NCBI GenBank assembly: GCA_964343075.1
Contig: CAYFGT010000002.1
Coordinates: forward strand, 94,196-158,195
Direction of reading: 5' to 3'
DNA from: UBA2588 sp964343075
GTDB taxonomy: Bacteria > Chloroflexota > Dehalococcoidia > Lucifugimonadales > UBA3495
Length of the DNA stretch: 64,000 bases
Shown here: in pieces, positions 7,558-15,891 of the stretch
Layout: the number at the start of each line of letters is the position of its first letter
Position numbering within the stretch: the first letter of the stretch is position 1
Program-made: the position numbers and the translations under genes
Notes under the pieces: generated by a model
Told to the model about the DNA's origin: nothing
Database searches by the model: none
Seen by the model: the letters and a program-made list of their open reading frames with translations, nothing else

Positions 7558-9120
7558 TTATGGCAGTTTCTTTAGGGTTCCTGCTCGCAAAGATTTGAAT
7601 AGACCTGACTGTATTCCAGCAACGATAGCGCCCGATAACATAGTGAATATTACAATAGAAGTTGCCGTAGAGAATCCGTCTCTGTATATGTTTTGATACT
7701 CTGCTAAGGATTCTATGCGTAAGGTTTCAAGAATACTTGCTGCTGGTAAGGCGAGAGCCATCACAGTTGCTGATATCGTTGAACCTATGGTATGTCCTAA
7801 TTGCCTATCCATTTCAAGAGTTCCAGATGCAAATGCAGCATCTTCTTCTAGATTGTTCATCACGTTTGCATTGGAAGGACTATTGAATGCGTGGGTCCCA
7901 AGGAATGCAATCATTAACAATAAGGCGATCCCCCATACAGGGACCATGTTTGAAAATATGGCTAAACTGCCTATCCCAATTACTATTAAGAGTAATGACC
8001 CTGGTCTTAACCACGGTGGATCATTTTTATCAAATATGAAGCCAGCTAAGATTGGAACAATTAATCCTAATGACTGCCCAGGGACCAACACCCACGAAGC
8101 AACCAAAGGTCCATATCCTCTTCCCTCTTGTACCAGAATAGGTATGAGTACCACAGTACTCATCATGCTCATATGGAATACAAAATCACTAAAAACAGCC
8201 ATACTGAAACCAGGGCGTTCTTTAAAATAACTGAATCTAAAGAATGGTGCCTGATCGTTTCTTTGCAATATAAGGAAACATACTGTCAGCCCAACAAAAC
8301 ATAGGATGATCGGCAGTTGGAGATTCATTGATGTTAGATTTACTCCAGAGCTTAAATCAGACCATAGAGTATTTATACCAGAGGTAGTATTTCTGAACCA
8401 GCCGGATGCGTTAAGTGAGATTACTAGTGCAATTATCATTGCACTGAAAAAGAAAGCAGTGAAATAGTTTATCGATACTGTTTTAGATTTGTCAGGTTTT
8501 AGGTAGTCAAATTTAATCAGCCCTCGTACGTTCCACAAACACCATAATCCTATTGGGAATCCTGTAAAGAACACTAGTCTCCAACTACTCCATTCTAATA
8601 ACGGTCCAAAAGCCATCATCCCAAGTAATGTGCCTGCTCTTGCCGCTATGATCGGTATAGAATAAGCTTTTCCACGTTCATTAGGTGCGAAAGTGGCTGT
8701 TAAGATTGGGTTTGCTGTTGCTGTGATCATTGCAGCACCTAATCCAATGAACCCGTTCCATATTATTAAGAAGTAGATATCAGGAGATATTGCAGCTAAA
8801 CCAGATGCTACGGTGATTAGAATACCTCCAATTATGAATATAGGAGCATAGCCATGTTTTTGTCCCAGCTTAGCAAAAAGCAGTACTGTACTACTTAATA
8901 TTAGCAGGCGAATAATTACCGTCCAGCTAGCTGTTATGAGGTCTGTTTCATAAAAGTCTTTGACGGTTGGTATAGTCAATGCCACAGGTATTGTAGAAAT
9001 CTGTACAAGTAATTGACTAGCGGCTAAGGACCGTAAAACTGCTTTTTTTTCGGTGGTAGAACCTAACGCCTTGAACGCCGCAACGATATTTAAGCTATCA
9101 AAGAGTTTCCTGAGCATCAT
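7558..9120 (-). CDS. MFS transporter, DHA2/EmrB-QacA type
   Basis: A hydrophobic protein of about 520 residues with many transmembrane helices. The stretch GLGAAMITATANPILTATF followed by PNERGKAYSI is the usual MFS/DHA2 signature for drug:proton antiporters. The frame can start at GTG 9159, but the paired ATGs at 9120/9117 with GGA just upstream look better; the exact start is unsure. It stands alone between the Gfo/Idh and replication operons. A multidrug or metabolite export role is expected; the substrate is unknown. Confidence 0.85.
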   Translation of the reverse strand: MMLRKLFDSLNIVAAFKALGSTTEKKAVLRSLAASQLLVQISTIPVALTIPTVKDFYETDLITASWTVIIRLLILSSTVLLFAKLGQKHGYAPIFIIGGILITVASGLAAISPDIYFLIIWNGFIGLGAAMITATANPILTATFAPNERGKAYSIPIIAARAGTLLGMMAFGPLLEWSSWRLVFFTGFPIGLWCLWNVRGLIKFDYLKPDKSKTVSINYFTAFFFSAMIIALVISLNASGWFRNTTSGINTLWSDLSSGVNLTSMNLQLPIILCFVGLTVCFLILQRNDQAPFFRFSYFKERPGFSMAVFSDFVFHMSMMSTVVLIPILVQEGRGYGPLVASWVLVPGQSLGLIVPILAGFIFDKNDPPWLRPGSLLLIVIGIGSLAIFSNMVPVWGIALLLMIAFLGTHAFNSPSNANVMNNLEEDAAFASGTLEMDRQLGHTIGSTISATVMALALPAASILETLRIESLAEYQNIYRDGFSTATSIVIFTMLSGAIVAGIQSGLFKSLRAGTLKKLP

Positions 9121-9213
9121 ATATCCAGAACTGAAATAATTAGAAACCAACAGTATCACAGGATGTCACTTTTGTATATGTTGGTGAGTTAAAAAAGTAG
9201 CAATTATCAGCAA

Positions 9214-10578
9214 TTATCGAATTCTTCGTTGGTCTCGATAATTCGGGCTAATAATGGGGAGCCAGTCTACAACCATGCTGTCTACTAGTCGTGATGCGAT
9301 TCTTGCTTTTGAATGCTCTAATTCATCTAGACTCAGAGAGGAAGTTATTATGGTTGGCATTCGAAGTTCATGTCTATGAACGATAATCTGGTAAAGTTTC
9401 TCTTCCGCCCAAGGAGTACTACTCTCTCCGCCTAGGTCATCTAATATTAGAATCTCACTTTCTTTCAAAGATTCAAATACAACATCGAAATTAACGTTAG
9501 TTGTAGGAGAAAAACTTGCTCTCAGATAGTCTAATAAATTAGGTACGAAGGCGTAATAGACTGACTTCCCTGCACGTTCAAGTTCATTCGCTATCGATAT
9601 CGCTAAATGAGTCTTACCAGAGCCGTTTGGGCCTGTTAATAGGATCCATCCTTCAGGATTTTGAGCGAATGTTTTACATCCAGTTAAGGTCTGCTGCAAA
9701 GCATTTTGTTGTTCTCGATTTGAATTTGAATTACCTGATGGATCAAAATTTCCAAAGGTCATTCTAGAGGCCATTTGTTTAGGTATTTGGCCAATGTTTC
9801 CGGTGCTTTGATTAGTTTTGTTGCCTACTTCGACTAATTGAGAAAATGCTCCGTTTGGACGTAACTTGAACGCTATAGAATCTTCAAGAGCATCAAAAGG
9901 ATATCGTACTGTAAAGACTGTTGGCAGTTTATAATTAAATCTATGATTTAGAATTTGAAGCAGTTTTTCATGAGCCCATGGAGTGGAGGAATTGGTATTT
10001 AGATCGTCTAATACTAGAAATGATACAGATTTGATTTGCTCAAATAAAGAATCATATTGAGAGTCTGTATCAGGAGCAAAAGCAGATCTCAAATGATCCA
10101 ATAATTCTGAAACAGATATGAAATAGGTCATTATCCCGCTGTGGATTGCTTTGTTCGCTATACACGCCGCTAAATGGGTTTTCCCAGAATTATGTGATCC
10201 AGTAAATACTAGCCAGCCGCTAGGATTGCTGGCATAAGTTTTGGAGATTGATAGCGCATTTTCGAACAAGTCTGTACGTTGTTCATTGTTTAAATGTTCT
10301 AGAGATGTGGTGTCAAAATTTATCGAAGACAAAGGACCTAAATTGCTCAGGGTTTGTAGGGTGGCAAGCTTGGTGTGGGAGTTCTTGGACTCTTGGCAAA
10401 CGCATTGGAATGCAACACCAAAGTCTGGATGACCGAAAGGGAGTTGTTTACTAACCCATCCGATGTCCTCGCAAATATCACAGTTTACGATTTCAGGGCT
10501 TTCTATTTCTGAGACGTCTGTATTCGTCAATGTACTTGTTATTGTCAGTCGCTTCAGTATGTCGCCTAAACTTTCCAT
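9214..10578 (-). CDS. DnaC/DnaI-like replicative helicase loader with two AAA+ modules
   Basis: This 454-residue protein begins with a likely zinc site (Cys33, Cys36, Cys59, Cys61) as in DnaI-type loaders. Two homologous AAA+ modules follow. Module 1 has Walker A GSHNSGKT (127-134), Walker B FLVLDDL (Asp191/192) and a weak C-terminal end (FKLRPNGAFSQL). Module 2 has Walker A GPNGSGKT (316-323), Walker B ILILDDLGGES (Asp380/381) and an arginine-finger-like ARIASRL (Arg426, Arg430). The Walker A motifs lie 189 residues apart and the modules align through STPWA(H/E)EKL. Single-AAA+ loaders are the norm. It is the last gene of rplI-dnaB-dnaD-loader. The ATG has AGAAGG upstream and overlaps the dnaD-like gene by 86 bases. 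An IS21 IstB origin is unlikely from context. Confidence 0.85.
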   Translation of the reverse strand: MESLGDILKRLTITSTLTNTDVSEIESPEIVNCDICEDIGWVSKQLPFGHPDFGVAFQCVCQESKNSHTKLATLQTLSNLGPLSSINFDTTSLEHLNNEQRTDLFENALSISKTYASNPSGWLVFTGSHNSGKTHLAACIANKAIHSGIMTYFISVSELLDHLRSAFAPDTDSQYDSLFEQIKSVSFLVLDDLNTNSSTPWAHEKLLQILNHRFNYKLPTVFTVRYPFDALEDSIAFKLRPNGAFSQLVEVGNKTNQSTGNIGQIPKQMASRMTFGNFDPSGNSNSNREQQNALQQTLTGCKTFAQNPEGWILLTGPNGSGKTHLAISIANELERAGKSVYYAFVPNLLDYLRASFSPTTNVNFDVVFESLKESEILILDDLGGESSTPWAEEKLYQIIVHRHELRMPTIITSSLSLDELEHSKARIASRLVDSMVVDWLPIISPNYRDQRRIR

Positions 10579-11173
10579 TTTTCTTACCTTCTAATTTCCA
10601 TCTAGATAATATGGTGTTTATATACCGCCAATGGTTTTTTTCGCCTGTAACAGCTATGTTAAAGGCCTCAGAGATCCATTCTGGAGGATACAATGTTTCC
10701 GCCTCTTTAAGTTCTTCAGACACCGATGGTGTTATAGTACCAATGTGATTCTCATAAAGTCGATATATATTAATTGGTTGTTCTCGGGGCTCCGGGTTTT
10801 CGACAAGCTCCAGACGCTGATCTGGTTCAGATAGATGTTCTTTAGTTTCGAAACCTAAGCGCTCTGCGGTTTTCAGCCAGTTTGATATACAAGCTATGTA
10901 ATACACAGTAGTTGATACTGGATGCTTTTTCTGTAATTCTATTATTACTCTGTCTTCTAAAGCTACGTTTATTCCCATACGTATACTATGTTTGTTGAAG
11001 TATAGACCTCGGTTTAATGTTTCATTGTCGATCAGTGAATGTTCCTCTACAGGTACTGGATTATTGTCGTCGATGATAGATAAGAGAGTTAGGCATACTT
11101 TGAGGGCCCTTATATCCGATATATTGGTTATAAGGTGATTGGTTAACTCGCTTCTGGAGTGATAAGGGTTCAT
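10493..11173 (-). CDS. DnaD-domain replication initiation protein
   Basis: The 226-residue product has an N-terminal region that could form a winged helix (about 10-110) and a C-terminal DnaD/DnaB2 domain (about 135-197): IYRLYENHIGTITPSV, then LYPPEWISEAFNIAV and HWRYINTILSRWKLEG. DnaD-domain proteins remodel origin or restart DNA and help place the replicative helicase. Its position between dnaB and the DnaC/DnaI-like loader supports a role in helicase loading. The stop lies 86 bases inside the loader gene; the start is four bases after the dnaB stop. Confidence 0.87.
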   Translation of the reverse strand: MNPYHSRSELTNHLITNISDIRALKVCLTLLSIIDDNNPVPVEEHSLIDNETLNRGLYFNKHSIRMGINVALEDRVIIELQKKHPVSTTVYYIACISNWLKTAERLGFETKEHLSEPDQRLELVENPEPREQPINIYRLYENHIGTITPSVSEELKEAETLYPPEWISEAFNIAVTGEKNHWRYINTILSRWKLEGKKNGKFRRHTEATDNNKYIDEYRRLRNRKP

Positions 11174-11177
11174 TTAG

Positions 11178-12545
11178 CTACGGACTCTGGATTCTTGGTA
11201 ATGAGTTAAATCTGACATAGTTTTCATTAAATACCAAATTCATACTACCTGTTGGGCCGTGCCTATGTTTGGAAACAATAATTTCTGCTATTCCTTTTGG
11301 ATACGGTTTATCAGGGAACATGCTGTCCCACTCTGATTCGGTGTAGTATACGTCTTCTCTATATATGAAAAATACGACGTCAGAATCTTGTTCTATAGAG
11401 CCTGAGTCTCGTAGATCTGATAATTGAGGCCTATGGGATGGTCTATTTTCTATGACTCTGCTTAATTGGGATAATGTTAATATAGGAATATTCAAATCTC
11501 TTGCCATACCTTTAATTGACCTAGATATGTGACTAATTTCTTGTACTCGATTTGTAACTGCAGAAGCTGATGTCCCTTGTATAAGTTGTAAATAATCTAT
11601 AACTAGCATGTCAAGGCCATGTTCTAGGGCTAATCGTCTACTTTTTGTTTGCATTTCTAGGATAGATTGAAAGGGAGTGTCGTCAATAAATAAGGGAATG
11701 TCTGATAACTGTCCTATGGAATCTGTAATTCTTTGTTCGTCAGCTTCTGTAACTAGGCCTAAACGTAATCTGTGCGCATCCACTTCCGCTTCAGATGCTA
11801 ACATTCTCATGGCGAGTTGTTCTCGACTCATTTCAAGACTGAAAATACCTACTTTGAGTCCATTTTTAGCGGCGGTCACAGCCATGCTCACAGCAAGAGA
11901 GCTTTTACCCAGTCCTGGTCTCGCTCCTAACACTACCATATCCGATCTTTGCAATCCTCCCAACAACTGGTCAAAGTCTTCGTAGCCGGTCATGATAGGG
12001 CCAGATGAAATGTCTAATTCATCAGCAAAAGTAGCTCGGTCTTCTAAATATTCATCAAAGATCTGTCTTAGTGGAGCGAATCCTCTATTAGTTGCAACGT
12101 CACTTATTTGGAATATCAAGTCTTCTGCTTGCCTGATAGATACATCAACGTCTTCATTGTCTGCATATCCGATAGCTGAAATTTTAGTTGCTGCATCTAT
12201 AAGTTGACGCATTTTAGAAGCTCTGGATATGAGGTTTGCATAATATTCAGCATTGACTGAGGTTGGGGTTATCGCGATTAAGTGGCTTAGATAGGCCATT
12301 CCTCCAACTGTGTCTAAATGATCGTTTCTACTAAGTTCTCTGGATAATGTTATCTGATCTATTACTTCACTTCTTTCGATTAGTTTCGTGCAGGCAGCGA
12401 AACAAAGACGATTTTTTTCTCTGTAGAAATCATCAGGATTTATGCGATGCGATACTTTGAGAAAAGCATCGCTGTCTATCAAAATCGAGCCTAAGACGGC
12501 CTCTTCGGCTACTATATCATGTGGCAGAAGTTGTTCTGCATACAT
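11178..12545 (-). CDS. dnaB: Replicative DNA helicase DnaB
   Basis: This 455-residue RecA-type hexameric helicase unwinds DNA at the replication fork. The N-terminal DnaB domain starts LPHDIVAEEAVLGSIL; the C-terminal motor has Walker A GARPGLGKS (207-215), IFSLEMSREQLAMRM, Walker B LDMLVIDYLQLI and the DnaB motif RSIKGMARDLNIPILTLSQLSR, ending with the arginine region SDLRDSGSIEQDSD. Length is normal and no intein is present. It follows rplI by two bases, the common rplI-dnaB arrangement. Confidence 0.97.
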   Translation of the reverse strand: MYAEQLLPHDIVAEEAVLGSILIDSDAFLKVSHRINPDDFYREKNRLCFAACTKLIERSEVIDQITLSRELSRNDHLDTVGGMAYLSHLIAITPTSVNAEYYANLISRASKMRQLIDAATKISAIGYADNEDVDVSIRQAEDLIFQISDVATNRGFAPLRQIFDEYLEDRATFADELDISSGPIMTGYEDFDQLLGGLQRSDMVVLGARPGLGKSSLAVSMAVTAAKNGLKVGIFSLEMSREQLAMRMLASEAEVDAHRLRLGLVTEADEQRITDSIGQLSDIPLFIDDTPFQSILEMQTKSRRLALEHGLDMLVIDYLQLIQGTSASAVTNRVQEISHISRSIKGMARDLNIPILTLSQLSRVIENRPSHRPQLSDLRDSGSIEQDSDVVFFIYREDVYYTESEWDSMFPDKPYPKGIAEIIVSKHRHGPTGSMNLVFNENYVRFNSLPRIQSP

Positions 12546-12547
12546 GA

Positions 12548-12997
12548 CTATTCTTCAGAAGTGGCTATAATTTGGATGTCAGCGGTTATTTCGTTTGCTA
12601 GTCTTAAGGTGACGTTGTAATCTCCAGGCTCTCTAATTGCTTCCATAACATCTAATAGTCTTCTTTCAATTGTCCTGCCCAAGATTTCACTCAGTTCATC
12701 TGCGACTCTAGTACCAGTAATAGCTCCGTAGTATCTGCCTGTAGGAGTAACTCTTCCAGAAATCTCTACTGAAGTACCTTCAATCAATTTGGCAAGTTCC
12801 GCCATTTCTTCGGTTACTTTGATTCTTGCAAGATCTCCTGCGTGCTTGATTTTGTGCAGTCGCTTTAGGGCGTCTTGTGTAACTAATTCCGCATATTTCT
12901 TAGGGATTAGGTAGTTTCTAGCGTAGCCGTCTGCTACATTTTTTATTTGTCCTGCTTCGGCTGTGCCTGGCACATCTTGTAAAAATACTACTTCCAT
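12548..12997 (-). CDS. rplI: 50S ribosomal protein L9
   Basis: A 149-residue protein with the L9 signature MEVVFLQDVPGTAEAGQ and KNVADGYARNYLIPKKYA in the N-terminal domain, a charged connecting helix and a C-terminal domain (GRYYGAITGTRVADEL). It binds 23S rRNA at the base of the L1 stalk. It is the first gene of the replication operon rplI-dnaB-dnaD-loader. Start and length match the family. Confidence 0.96.
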   Translation of the reverse strand: MEVVFLQDVPGTAEAGQIKNVADGYARNYLIPKKYAELVTQDALKRLHKIKHAGDLARIKVTEEMAELAKLIEGTSVEISGRVTPTGRYYGAITGTRVADELSEILGRTIERRLLDVMEAIREPGDYNVTLRLANEITADIQIIATSEE

Positions 12998-13058
12998 ACT
13001 CGAACCTTCATGAATTTATGAGGTATCATTATACATTAATGAATAAGAAAAGTGGGAA

Positions 13059-13826
13059 TTACACTGATTTCACACATTTCATAACAACACATGGCCAAGA
13101 GAAATGAATATCATCATCTTTAAATGTGATTTGGAATGCTTCCTGCGTTTCGGGGCTAGCCTTGATAAATTTTTGTTGTAAATATTCACTGAATGTTTTT
13201 GAGACTCCAGTACGACCTACCCAGCTACTAAATACTAGATGAATTCTAGTTAATTGACTGGTTTGTGTATTAAATCCATACTCGTTTATAAGGCCATTTA
13301 TTTCGGAAATTCTCCGATTCCGGATATGAGATGGGTCTCTTTCCTCTTCGATTTCGTTTAACCAGTGGTCTAAATGATCATCTTCTGGGCTGATACTGTC
13401 TGCTAAGATCATGATGCCACCAGGTTTTAGAATTCGGGCACATTCTTTAATGTACTGTGAAAATTCAGGAAAATGATGCCCAGCTTTTCGACAGGTTACC
13501 AGTTCTATAGAGTCGCTCATTAATGGGATTTTTTCAGCTACGTTTTGGATGGCGAAGATATTTGTGGCATTCGTATAGAGACATGCTTTGATTGTCTGAT
13601 TAAGCATTGGGCGAGTAGGGTCGCTCGCAATTACTGTTTGTGAAAATCTGGAGATACTCAGAGCTGTGAACCCCGCTCCTGTGCCTACATCAACAGAGGT
13701 TTTGAAATAATGTCCTGAGAGCATGTTTTCGATAATATCTAAACTATCGTCACGGACATGGACAGAACTTTGAGCATAGGCTTCGGCGTTTGTGCCAAAT
13801 ATTTCTTGAGCTTTAGATCTTGTCAT
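13059..13826 (-). CDS. Class I SAM-dependent methyltransferase (UbiE/Methyltransf_11-like)
   Basis: The 255-residue protein has the SAM-binding motif I TSVDVGTGAGFTAL, an acidic second strand (TVIASDPTRPML) and post-motif LVTCRKAGHHFPEF followed by ECARILKPGGIMILAD. This is the pattern of UbiE-like small-molecule methyltransferases. The YAQSSVHVRDD N-terminus is also seen in that group. Substrate is unknown. It is the last of three tightly spaced minus-strand ORFs (winged-helix-like protein, a 33-residue hydrophobic ORF, then this gene). Confidence 0.85.
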   Translation of the reverse strand: MTRSKAQEIFGTNAEAYAQSSVHVRDDSLDIIENMLSGHYFKTSVDVGTGAGFTALSISRFSQTVIASDPTRPMLNQTIKACLYTNATNIFAIQNVAEKIPLMSDSIELVTCRKAGHHFPEFSQYIKECARILKPGGIMILADSISPEDDHLDHWLNEIEEERDPSHIRNRRISEINGLINEYGFNTQTSQLTRIHLVFSSWVGRTGVSKTFSEYLQQKFIKASPETQEAFQITFKDDDIHFSWPCVVMKCVKSV

Positions 13827-13833
13827 AATATTT

Positions 13834-13935
13834 TCAGTTATTAAGCAGGTAAATTCTGATGCAATAATACAGTAATACTAAAAACAACGTTATTATTGAC
13901 CCGATCAGTAGTTTTATTAAATTAATTTTGTTCAT
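13834..13935 (-). CDS. Putative 33-residue single-helix membrane protein
   Basis: This short frame begins MNKINLIKLLIGS and runs into a hydrophobic segment (IITLFLVLLYYCI) followed by a basic residue, as in small membrane proteins. Its ATG is one base past the TAA of the upstream gene, and its TGA lies seven bases before the methyltransferase ATG. That spacing suggests translational coupling, but there is no clear ribosome site and the region is AT-rich, so it may not be translated. Confidence 0.35.
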   Translation of the reverse strand: MNKINLIKLLIGSIITLFLVLLYYCIRIYLLNN

Positions 13936-13936
13936 A

Positions 13937-14365
13937 TTAGTCAGTCATTAATTTTTTTAATTTGGGTACGTCAACATAAAAATAATTATAGTATTCTGAA
14001 ATAACTGTCCAGAAACCATCATTATCGGTTTGGCTGCCATCTACTTCCCCGAACCACATAGGTAATTGAGATTGGAGATCTTCTAATACACTTTGGCCGT
14101 GAGTTATCAAGTGTTCGATTCCATCGTTTGTAATTACATATTTCTTGCTAGAGGTAGTTGTTAACATGTTGCGATCGAGAAGTGATTTGATACAAGTACG
14201 GATCCTATCAGGCATACTCGCACTTATCTTTGATTGAATTTGAGAGCTTACACCTTTTACTATTATCTTGTCTGCTATAGTAATAATGTCTTCATAGGAT
14301 TGGCCTTCTTTGGGATGATTTAACGCGTTGTAATTAAGTACAAACATTTCATAATGTTTATTCAT
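13937..14365 (-). CDS. Uncharacterised protein, possible winged-helix
   Basis: I do not recognise this 142-residue protein. The middle part (MPDRIRTCIKSLLDRNMLTTTSSKKYVITNDGIEHL) has the helix-turn-sheet feel of a winged-helix domain, with a helix followed by a short beta wing. There is no signal peptide or membrane segment. It leads the small minus-strand cluster with the 33-residue ORF and the methyltransferase. A regulatory or DNA-binding role is only a guess. Confidence 0.55.
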   Translation of the reverse strand: MNKHYEMFVLNYNALNHPKEGQSYEDIITIADKIIVKGVSSQIQSKISASMPDRIRTCIKSLLDRNMLTTTSSKKYVITNDGIEHLITHGQSVLEDLQSQLPMWFGEVDGSQTDNDGFWTVISEYYNYFYVDVPKLKKLMTD

Positions 14366-14450
14366 TTTCTTACCGTCTAAGATTTTCTTTATAATCAGCG
14401 ATTATGTCTGATTCCAAGTTTGTGATCATGGTTAGCAAAGAGTTCCTAAG

Positions 14451-14525
14451 TGGTCGGGGTGATAGGATTTGAACCTACGACCTCCTGTTCCCAAAACAGG
14501 CGCGCTACCCCTGCGCTACACCCCG
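14451..14525 (-). tRNA. tRNA-Pro (TGG)
   Basis: The minus strand folds as a full cloverleaf: acceptor CGGGGTG/CACCCCG, D-arm GCGC/GCGC, anticodon stem CCTGT/ACAGG with loop TTTGGGA (anticodon TGG), T-arm with loop TTCAAAT. Discriminator A and an encoded CCA are present. It sits five bases downstream of tRNA-Arg on the same strand. Confidence 0.96.
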
Positions 14526-14530
14526 ATAAA

Positions 14531-14605
14531 TGGTACCCCCGGAGAGGGTCGAACTCTCGTCTCAGGCTCCGGAGGCCAGCGCTCTATCCACTGAGCTACG
14601 GGGGC
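14531..14605 (-). tRNA. tRNA-Arg (CCG)
   Basis: The minus strand folds as a cloverleaf: acceptor GCCCCCG/CGGGGGT (one G-U), D-arm GCTC/GAGC, anticodon loop CTCCGGA (anticodon CCG), T-stem GAGAG/CTCTC. CCA is encoded. The anticodon stem CTGGC/GCCTG has a U-U mismatch at the second pair. Probably co-transcribed with tRNA-Pro. Confidence 0.95.
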
Positions 14606-14617
14606 CTAGAGCTATTA

Positions 14618-14646
14618 AGAATACCATGGCTCTCAGATACAAACAA
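14618..14646 (-). promoter_or_regulatory. Candidate promoter of the tRNA-Arg/tRNA-Pro unit
   Basis: On the minus strand TTGTTT (14641-14646), a 17-base spacer and TATTCT (14618-14623) precede the tRNA-Arg 5' end by 12 bases. Spacing is ideal but both hexamers deviate from consensus. Confidence 0.4.
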
Positions 14647-14720
14647 GAACTTTGATTTTGTGTGCGTAGACAAAATAACTTACTGAATATAGACTAGATT
14701 TGATTTAAGAGGAGGGTATC

Positions 14721-15773
14721 ATGCCAAATTTTGAACCAGAACATTTAGAGAAACTAGCTTTTGCTATCTACGTCGCAAAGGGTACTCCAGAAGAAGAAGC
14801 TAGCGTAGTAGCATCTCACCAAGTGAAAGCGAATTTAGTTGGACATGACTCACATGGAGTAATTCATATTCCTGAATATTGCGAACGGATTGACAAAGGG
14901 CACATAGTCCCAGGAGCTGCATTTGATATCTTGAGTGAAACCGACTCGACAGCAGTTATTGATGGTAATTGGGGCTTTGGATTTGTCGTCACTGAGAAAG
15001 CTATGAAAATGGCTATCGAAAAATCTAAATCCACAGGAGTTGCTACTTTGACGGTTAAACGTCAGAGCCATATAGGTCGGTTAGGAGACTATGCAACTAT
15101 GGCTCTCAATGCCAACATGATTGGTTTGATAACCGCAGATTCAGGAGCAGGTCCCAAGGCAGTTGCACCTTTTGGTGGTAGAGCTAGAAGACTTGGAACT
15201 AATCCAATATGTATAGGCGTTCCAAGTGATTTGGATGGACCGGTAGTCCTTGATATGGCTACAAGTGCAGTTGCGGCAGGTAAAATTAGTCTTGCTAGAA
15301 ACAGAGGAGAAGAGGTCCCATTAGGATGGATAGTCGATAAAGATGGTAATCCGACTACTGATCCTAATGACTACTACGCTGGAGGAGCGATATTGCCGGT
15401 GGGGGCTGACCAAGGACATAAAGGGTATGGTCTATCATTTATGGTAGAAATGTTTTCAGGATTGTTTACTGGTTTAGGTTTCGGCATAGATCCTCAGGCT
15501 AGACACAATGATGGATGTTTTATTAGTGTATACAATGTTGAATACTTTAGACCGTTACAAGAATTTAAAACAAGCGTTAAAGAATTTGCAGAATTCATTA
15601 AAACATCGCCCCCAGCTGCGGGTTTCTCCGAAGTCTTCTACCCAGGAGAAGTTGAACATATAACTGAGCAAAAAAGACGAGCTGAAGGAATTTACATCGA
15701 AGATGAAACTTGGAGGCAAATAACTGAATTAGCTAGTTCTTTGAATGTACCTGACAGTATAATTAATAATTAA
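14721..15773 (+). CDS. Malate/L-lactate dehydrogenase family oxidoreductase (Ldh2/MDH2 type)
   Basis: The 350-residue protein belongs to the Ldh2 family, NAD(P)-dependent dehydrogenases of 2-hydroxy or 2-imino acids that do not use a Rossmann fold. Visible family features are the N-terminal NLVGHDSHGVIHIPEYCERI, GNWGFGFVVTEKAM, VKRQSHIGRLGDYA, APFGGRARRLGTNPICIGVP and DQGHKGYGLSFMVEM. The catalytic His is probably in DSHG or SHIG. The ATG has a strong AGGAGGG site. A monocistronic gene between tRNAs. The substrate could be malate, lactate, sulfolactate or ureidoglycolate. Confidence 0.9.
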   Translation: MPNFEPEHLEKLAFAIYVAKGTPEEEASVVASHQVKANLVGHDSHGVIHIPEYCERIDKGHIVPGAAFDILSETDSTAVIDGNWGFGFVVTEKAMKMAIEKSKSTGVATLTVKRQSHIGRLGDYATMALNANMIGLITADSGAGPKAVAPFGGRARRLGTNPICIGVPSDLDGPVVLDMATSAVAAGKISLARNRGEEVPLGWIVDKDGNPTTDPNDYYAGGAILPVGADQGHKGYGLSFMVEMFSGLFTGLGFGIDPQARHNDGCFISVYNVEYFRPLQEFKTSVKEFAEFIKTSPPAAGFSEVFYPGEVEHITEQKRRAEGIYIEDETWRQITELASSLNVPDSIINN

Positions 15774-15786
15774 GGTTATTAATTTA

Positions 15787-15876
15787 GGAGAGATGGCTGA
15801 GCGGTTGAAGGCGCTGGTCTCGAAAACCGGTATATCCTTTCGGGTATCGTGGGTTCGAATCCCACTCTCTCCGCCA
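15787..15876 (+). tRNA. tRNA-Ser (CGA)
   Basis: Cloverleaf with acceptor GGAGAG/CTCTCC, anticodon loop CTCGAAA (anticodon CGA), a long type-II variable arm (TATATCCTTTCGGGTATC) and T-loop TTCGAAT. CCA is encoded. The photolyase gene starts 16 bases later on the same strand. Confidence 0.97.
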
Positions 15877-15891
15877 TCAATAGAGGTGTAA

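Noticed and set aside
7715..8230. A 171-codon open frame on the plus strand
   Set aside because: It is antisense to the DHA2 transporter, has low complexity typical of a shadow frame and no ribosome site or family match.
9214..10578. IS21 transposition helper IstB
   Set aside because: No IstA transposase or terminal repeats; the neighbours are rplI, dnaB and dnaD, and the protein has a zinc site and two modules.
14450..14686. Open frame of 78 codons over the tRNA genes
   Set aside because: It reads across tRNA-Pro and tRNA-Arg on the opposite strand and has no support as a protein.
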